In this document: positions 35,266 to 38,351 of the stretch, piece after piece
How the letters are laid out: each line of letters starts with the position of its first letter
Position numbering within the stretch: the stretch's first letter is position 1
Assembly: GCA_947628795.1 (NCBI GenBank)
Contig: CANRBF010000017.1
Coordinates: 1 to 38,351 of the forward strand
Source: an uncultured Monoglobus sp.
GTDB lineage: Bacteria > Bacillota > Clostridia > Monoglobales > Monoglobaceae
Reading direction: 5' to 3'
Length of the DNA: 38,351 nucleotides
Translations under genes and position numbers: made by a program
The notes under the pieces: generated by a model
What the model saw: only the letters and a program-made list of their open reading frames with translations
Databases searched by the model: none
Told to the model about the DNA's origin: nothing

Positions 35266-35424
35266 TTAGAGGTTGCCGTCATTATCCGTTAGGATTTTTG
35301 TTGATAAGGTTTTTATGTAATTCCTATATACCCTTAAAATATAAGCAAGCGCAAATTGGTCTCCGTTTACCGCGGCTCGTATAATCTCAATCGGAATTAG
35401 TTTATTTGTCCTTTTCAGTTTCAT
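35266..35424 (-). CDS. Short HTH_16-like protein of conjugative elements (Tn916 Orf8-like), C-terminally short
   Basis: 52 residues. IPIEIIRAAVNGDQFALAYILRVYRNYIKTLSTK (residues 10-43) matches the helix-turn-helix module found next to the sigma factor in Tn916-like elements. Its ATG overlaps the sigma-factor stop as ATGA, so it is translated by coupling. Relatives, as I recall them, run on through a DEELRRRLETKL-type helix; this frame stops right after TDNDGNL, so it is either a short variant or truncated. The downstream sequence in other frames did not restore the missing helix. Too short to be listed by most gene finders, but the coupling and motif support it. Confidence 0.5.
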   Translation of the reverse strand: MKLKRTNKLIPIEIIRAAVNGDQFALAYILRVYRNYIKTLSTKILTDNDGNL

Positions 35425-35840
35425 AGCAAATCCTCCGTTTCTATGATTTTTTTGAGGGTTTTTAATGCAGCTCTGCGTTTATTTGTGACTGACCGCCTTA
35501 CCATATTGAATATTTTTCCGATTTCATAATCCGATAACTCTAAGAAATATGACAAAAGGATAATATTCCTATGATCTTCGGAGATTTTACAAAGTGCAGC
35601 TGAAATTAAGTCACTTTTAACTATCACGCTTCTTTCCGATACATTGAATATATGATCATGTTCAAAATATTTATCATATTGAGCAATATTCAAAAATTCA
35701 TCTCTCGTAAGGTCAACCAGCGATTTAATACTGTCATCATTAAGTGAGTTAGCTTTATCAATATTGAGGGATTTGTTTTTTAAAACTCTCACACAAAAAC
35801 TTCCAAACTGGTTAGCTATACGTTTTTCTTTTGAGTCCAT
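35421..35840 (-). CDS. Sigma-70-like factor of mobile elements (Tn916 Orf7-like)
   Basis: 139 residues; AAAGG lies 11 nt before ATG 35840. The C-terminal half is a sigma region 4 helix-turn-helix (about 83-135: LISAALCKISEDHRNIILLSYFLELSDYEIGKIFNMVRRSVTNKRRAALKTLKKI), the pattern of Orf7 regulators. The N-terminal half (AIANQFGSFCVRVLKN-like, then LNDDSIKSLVDLTRDEFLNI) is short and lacks an obvious full region 2. Orf7-type factors help express element transfer genes. It is divergent from the mob genes across a 760-bp AT-rich region, and both sides carry the same 14-bp motif in inverted orientation (35903-35916, 36443-36456), a possible site for this factor or a shared regulator. Confidence 0.5.
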   Translation of the reverse strand: MDSKEKRIANQFGSFCVRVLKNKSLNIDKANSLNDDSIKSLVDLTRDEFLNIAQYDKYFEHDHIFNVSERSVIVKSDLISAALCKISEDHRNIILLSYFLELSDYEIGKIFNMVRRSVTNKRRAALKTLKKIIETEDLL

Positions 35841-35898
35841 TTAATACACACCTTTCAAATCAAAATACTATTATGAAAAATGGCCTTTTGATTTTTCC

Positions 35899-35916
35899 CT
35901 TATATATATAAGTAAC
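35899..35916 (-). promoter_or_regulatory. Shared motif upstream of the sigma gene
   Basis: On the minus strand GTTACTTATATATATAAGGG, about 63-76 nt before the sigma start codon, followed about 20 nt later by ATAATAG. Its 14-bp core, GTTACTTATATATA, recurs on the plus strand at 36443-36456 before the mob genes. Confidence 0.5.
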
Positions 35917-36442
35917 AAAAAAATTTTAAAAATGGGCCATGTTTTTCAAAAAAACTTTTCCAAAAGTTTCGTGCTTTTTCGAGCTCGACACTCTTAAAAT
36001 AGCGTAATTACGGGCCTCTTGGGGGTTGCGTACAAATAAAAAATGAATAAAAAATATTGAGTATAAAAGTAGTATTATTAAATTTTTTACAGCTCATTGT
36101 GATACCTCATTCAAAAAATTTCTACCGCAATAAACTGTAGTTTGTTATTATAAAATTGAAAAAGTCCAAGTTAGTCTCACAAAACTGCTGCCTTATTTAG
36201 TGTCGCTCCCATTGATTTGATATAAAGAATATCGGCGGTTTATACAGTATTTTTGCGGATTTTTTTATAATAGCGATTATTTTATAATATTTCATCAAAA
36301 AATCTTGTCAGATATTGTAACAAAACCCCAAAAATGTGCGACATAATTTGATAAAATGTATAATTATTAAGTTTTTATTATTGAATTGTACTGATATTTT
36401 ATCAAAAATAAAAAATGTGCATATAAAATCATCATTTTAACT

Positions 36443-36460
36443 GTTACTTATATATAGGGG
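36443..36460 (+). promoter_or_regulatory. Shared motif upstream of the mob genes
   Basis: GTTACTTATATATAGGGG is followed by TATAAT (36478-36483) with ATAATAG downstream. There is no consensus -35 at the right spacing; the motif sits where a -35 element or activator site would be. It is the inverted partner of the motif at 35899-35916. Confidence 0.5.
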
Positions 36461-36555
36461 GATAATTTAAAAATTAGTATAATAGCAAGCAAAGCCAAAG
36501 AGTACTCTATTGGCGTTTTTACAAATTTCGATATTTTATGAAACTTGTAAAAATT

Positions 36556-36572
36556 TTTGGGATAATCCCAAA
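36556..36572. promoter_or_regulatory. 17-bp palindrome before mobC
   Basis: TTTGGGAT-A-ATCCCAAA lies 28 nt before the mobC start codon and downstream of the TATAAT at 36478-36483, in the expected mRNA leader. It could be a binding site for autoregulation by MobC or a leader hairpin. Confidence 0.5.
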
Positions 36573-36600
36573 CCCTTATATAATTTTAGGAGGAACGCTT

Positions 36601-36930
36601 ATGCAAAACAGAACGAGAAATATTCAGCTTAAATTTTATGTCACCGAAGAAGAACGAAAACTTATAGAACAGAAAATGGCGCTGCTGCCAACGTCAAAAA
36701 TAGGAGCGTACCTGCGCAAAATGGCGATCGATGGTTATATAATTTATACAGACTTATCGCCGATAAAAGAATATGCCAAAGAACTTCAAGCTATCGGAAA
36801 TAATATAAATCAAATTGCAAAGCGGGTCAATTCGACAAACTCAATATATAAAGCCGATATAGAAGAAATACAAAACAAGGTGGACGAGATATGGCGATTA
36901 CAAAGAACCATACTATTAACACTACATTAA
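36601..36930 (+). CDS. mobC: MobC-like relaxosome accessory protein
   Basis: 109 residues from ATG 36601, with AGGAGG 7 nt upstream; an in-frame ATG at 36538 lacks a ribosome site and would read through the palindrome. A ribbon-helix-helix-like start (RNIQLKFYVTEEERKLIEQKMALLPTSKIGAYLRKMAIDG) is followed by the MobC tail DLSPIKEYAKELQAIGNNINQIAKRVNST and a helical end. These proteins bind oriT and help the relaxase nick it. It overlaps the relaxase gene by 40 bp, so the two are translationally linked. Confidence 0.5.
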   Translation: MQNRTRNIQLKFYVTEEERKLIEQKMALLPTSKIGAYLRKMAIDGYIIYTDLSPIKEYAKELQAIGNNINQIAKRVNSTNSIYKADIEEIQNKVDEIWRLQRTILLTLH

Positions 36931-38234
36931 AAACCGCTATTGACTATATTACAAGCAAAGAAAAAACCGACGGCAACATATTGATATATTCTTTTGCCTG
37001 TACTCCGAAAACGGCGGATATTGAATTTGATGTAACGCGCAGACTCGCCGGCGGAAAAGGAAAACATCTTGCGAGACATATCATACAAGCGTTTGAGCCG
37101 GGAGAGACAACTCCGGAACAGGCGCACGAAATCGGCAGGAAGTGGGCGGATGAGATTCTTGGCGGCAAATATGAATATATACTCGCAACACATATAGACA
37201 AAAATCATATCCATAACCATATAATATGCAACGATGTCAGCTTTGTAGATTATAAGCATATTCACATAAATAAACAATGGTATAACTATGCAAAACGTAC
37301 CGGCGATCGACTGTGCAGAGAATACGGTCTTTCAACCATAGAGGCCGGAAAAGACAAAGGCAAGAGCTATAAAGAATATACCGCCGAAAAGAACGGCACG
37401 AGCTGGAAGGCAAAACTTAAACGAACTATTGACACGGTTATTCCGAGAGCGAGAGACTTTGATGATTTTCTCAGGCTTATGGAACAAAGCGGATATGAGA
37501 TCAAGAAAGGCAAATATATTTCGTTCCGTGCTGCGGGTCAGGAAAGATATACGCGTGCAAAAACTTTAGGCGGCAATTATACCGCCGAGGCTATTACGGA
37601 TAGGATTTTAAACAAATCAAAAATTAAAAAGCCGTCATTGAACAACGGAAAACAAATTAACCTGCTTATTGATATTCAAAACAGCATTAAGGCGCAGGAA
37701 AGTAAGGGCTATGAATATTGGGCTAAAAAATATAATCTGCAAAATGCGGCTAAGACCATGAGCTTTTTGAATACACACGGAGTAGAAACATATAGCGAAC
37801 TGCAATCCAAGATCGAAGAGCTGAACAGCGGTTTTGACAAAACGGCCGATGAACTGAAATCCGTCGAAAAACAAATCAAGGATATACATATTCTGAGAAA
37901 AAATATTATGACCTATCGGGAAATGAAGCCCGTATATTCGGCATACAAAAAAGCCAAAAACAAGACCGCGTTTTATGAAAAACACAGACGAGAGATCATG
38001 TTGTACGAGAGTGCGGCCGAGCAGCTTACGGCATCGCGGACAGACGGAAAACTGCCGACAGTTGACAGTCTCAACAATCGGCTTGAAATATTGACCGAGC
38101 AAAAGAATCATCTGTATTCCGAATACAAAAAAGCAAGGAAGGCGGTTCAAGAATACGATACGATCAAGCGGAATGTTGACATGATACTCAATAATACCGA
38201 AAAGAATATAAAACGTAAAATTCATGAAATATAA
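36891..38234 (+). CDS. MOBP-type relaxase (MobA/VirD2 family)
   Basis: 447 residues; AAGGTGG lies 7 nt before ATG 36891. Nicks oriT and leads single-stranded DNA into a recipient. The N-terminal relaxase domain (about 1-250) has the candidate nicking Tyr19 (AIDYITSKEKT) and the metal-binding motif HIDKNHIHNH (101-110; H106, H108, H110) typical of VirD2-like enzymes. The C-terminal part (about 250-445) is a long, charged, mostly coiled-coil region (ELQSKIEELNSGFDKTADELKSVEKQIKDI, later LEILTEQKNHLYSEYKKARKAV), without a primase or helicase domain. It looks intact. Together with MobC it makes the element mobilizable by a helper conjugation system. Confidence 0.5.
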   Translation: MAITKNHTINTTLKTAIDYITSKEKTDGNILIYSFACTPKTADIEFDVTRRLAGGKGKHLARHIIQAFEPGETTPEQAHEIGRKWADEILGGKYEYILATHIDKNHIHNHIICNDVSFVDYKHIHINKQWYNYAKRTGDRLCREYGLSTIEAGKDKGKSYKEYTAEKNGTSWKAKLKRTIDTVIPRARDFDDFLRLMEQSGYEIKKGKYISFRAAGQERYTRAKTLGGNYTAEAITDRILNKSKIKKPSLNNGKQINLLIDIQNSIKAQESKGYEYWAKKYNLQNAAKTMSFLNTHGVETYSELQSKIEELNSGFDKTADELKSVEKQIKDIHILRKNIMTYREMKPVYSAYKKAKNKTAFYEKHRREIMLYESAAEQLTASRTDGKLPTVDSLNNRLEILTEQKNHLYSEYKKARKAVQEYDTIKRNVDMILNNTEKNIKRKIHEI

Positions 38235-38305
38235 TAATCGGACTCTGCATATAAATACAGATTTGAAAATAAATTGAGACAATCCCAGATTTTGTGTAAA
38301 GTAAG

Positions 38306-38334
38306 TTGTTTAAACCTCCAAGATGGTATATAAT
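38306..38334 (+). promoter_or_regulatory. Possible promoter at the right edge
   Basis: TTGTTT (38306-38311), a 17-nt spacer and TATAAT (38329-38334), in the 117 bp after the relaxase stop. No gene is visible before the window ends; it may serve a gene just outside. Confidence 0.5.
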
Positions 38335-38351
38335 AAAAATATCAAATTGGA

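Larger units (their letters stand above)
35841..36600. other. AT-rich control region between the sigma and mob operons; candidate oriT
   Basis: About 760 bp without a supportable gene. It contains a perfect AAACTTTT-CC-AAAAGTTT repeat (35952-35969), the palindrome CGTAATTACG (36003-36012) followed by GGCCTCTTGGGGGTTGCGTAC, an inverted pair TTTGATAAAAT/ATTTTATCAAA (36347-36357, 36396-36406) and the paired regulatory motifs. The GC-rich island at about 35980-36035 next to a palindrome, upstream of mobC and relaxase, is the best oriT candidate, but no known nic consensus was recognised. Confidence 0.5.
33150..38351. mobile_element. Integrative mobilizable element at the tRNA-CAU gene (right end outside window)
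   Basis: Beginning at the tRNA 3' end, composition shifts to AT-rich and every gene is of mobile-element type: tyrosine integrase with its 3' end toward the tRNA, excisionase-like protein, a Tn916-type short HTH protein and sigma factor, then MobC and relaxase. No type IV secretion genes are in view, so it looks mobilizable rather than self-transferring, although genes beyond the edge could change that. No repeat of the tRNA 3' end was found inside the window, so the distal attachment site must be further right. Confidence 0.5.

Noticed and set aside
35941..35970. Intrinsic terminator on the minus strand
   Set aside because: The AAACTTTT/AAAAGTTT stem has no GC and no gene reads into it on that strand; kept only as a repeat in the control region.
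38235..38351. Insertion-sequence end after the relaxase gene
   Set aside because: AGATTTTGTGTAAAG loosely recalls ends of some IS families, but there is no transposase or second repeat in view.

Overview
The window looks like chromosomal DNA from an anaerobic, endospore-forming member of the Clostridia, probably a gut or rumen relative of the Oscillospirales. That rests on two engulfment proteins (SpoIID, SpoIIP), a radA-carD-ispD-ispF block, GLUG and Ig-like surface modules, copper-amine-oxidase-like domains fused to glycosidases, and strong AGGAGG-type ribosome sites with TTGACA/TATAAT promoters. The taxon is an inference; no rRNA is present.

Layout. 1-8573 (minus) is one giant secreted surface protein, still open at the left edge. 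It has a signal peptide, four GLUG-rich modules, Ig-like domains, a cohesin-like domain and a Pro/Thr/Ser/Glu tail coded by two minisatellites. 8574-9159 holds divergent promoters and a cluster of hairpin-rich dispersed repeats. 9160-10917 (plus) is a Na/Pi-cotransporter-PhoU protein, convergent with a minus-strand run: GT2 glycosyltransferase, glmS, spoIID, queA and tgt (17720 down to 10919), which joins amino-sugar supply, a peptidoglycan lytic enzyme and tRNA queuosine synthesis. From 17.9 to 22.1 kb (plus) come radA, carD, ispD, ispF and an EamA transporter that appears inserted at the ispF 3' end. SpoIIP follows on the minus strand. 23.5-26.5 kb (plus) carries a DUF975-type membrane protein, a GH26-like secreted protein and a single-domain PAS protein, closed by a strong terminator. 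An IS30-family element (26667-27754) sits inside a copy of the dispersed repeat. 27.8-32.9 kb (minus) is a GH3 NagZ-like enzyme followed by a heterodimeric ABC exporter.

From a tRNA-CAU gene (33073-33149) to the right edge lies an AT-rich integrative mobilizable element. It carries a tyrosine integrase, an excisionase-like protein, a structured spacer, a short HTH protein coupled to a Tn916 Orf7-like sigma factor, an AT-rich control region, and a MobC plus MOBP-type relaxase. Its right end is outside the window.

The most unusual signals are these. (1) A modular dispersed repeat has conserved flanks, but its hairpin cores differ in sequence between copies while keeping self-complementarity. 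(2) A 21-bp copy of the ispF 3' end follows the EamA gene. (3) An inverted pair of one 14-bp motif lies upstream of the divergent sigma and mob operons. (4) A structured, apparently non-coding block with mutually exclusive hairpins lies inside the mobile element. All coordinates, motifs and repeats were read by eye; family names come from motif recognition, not from searches.
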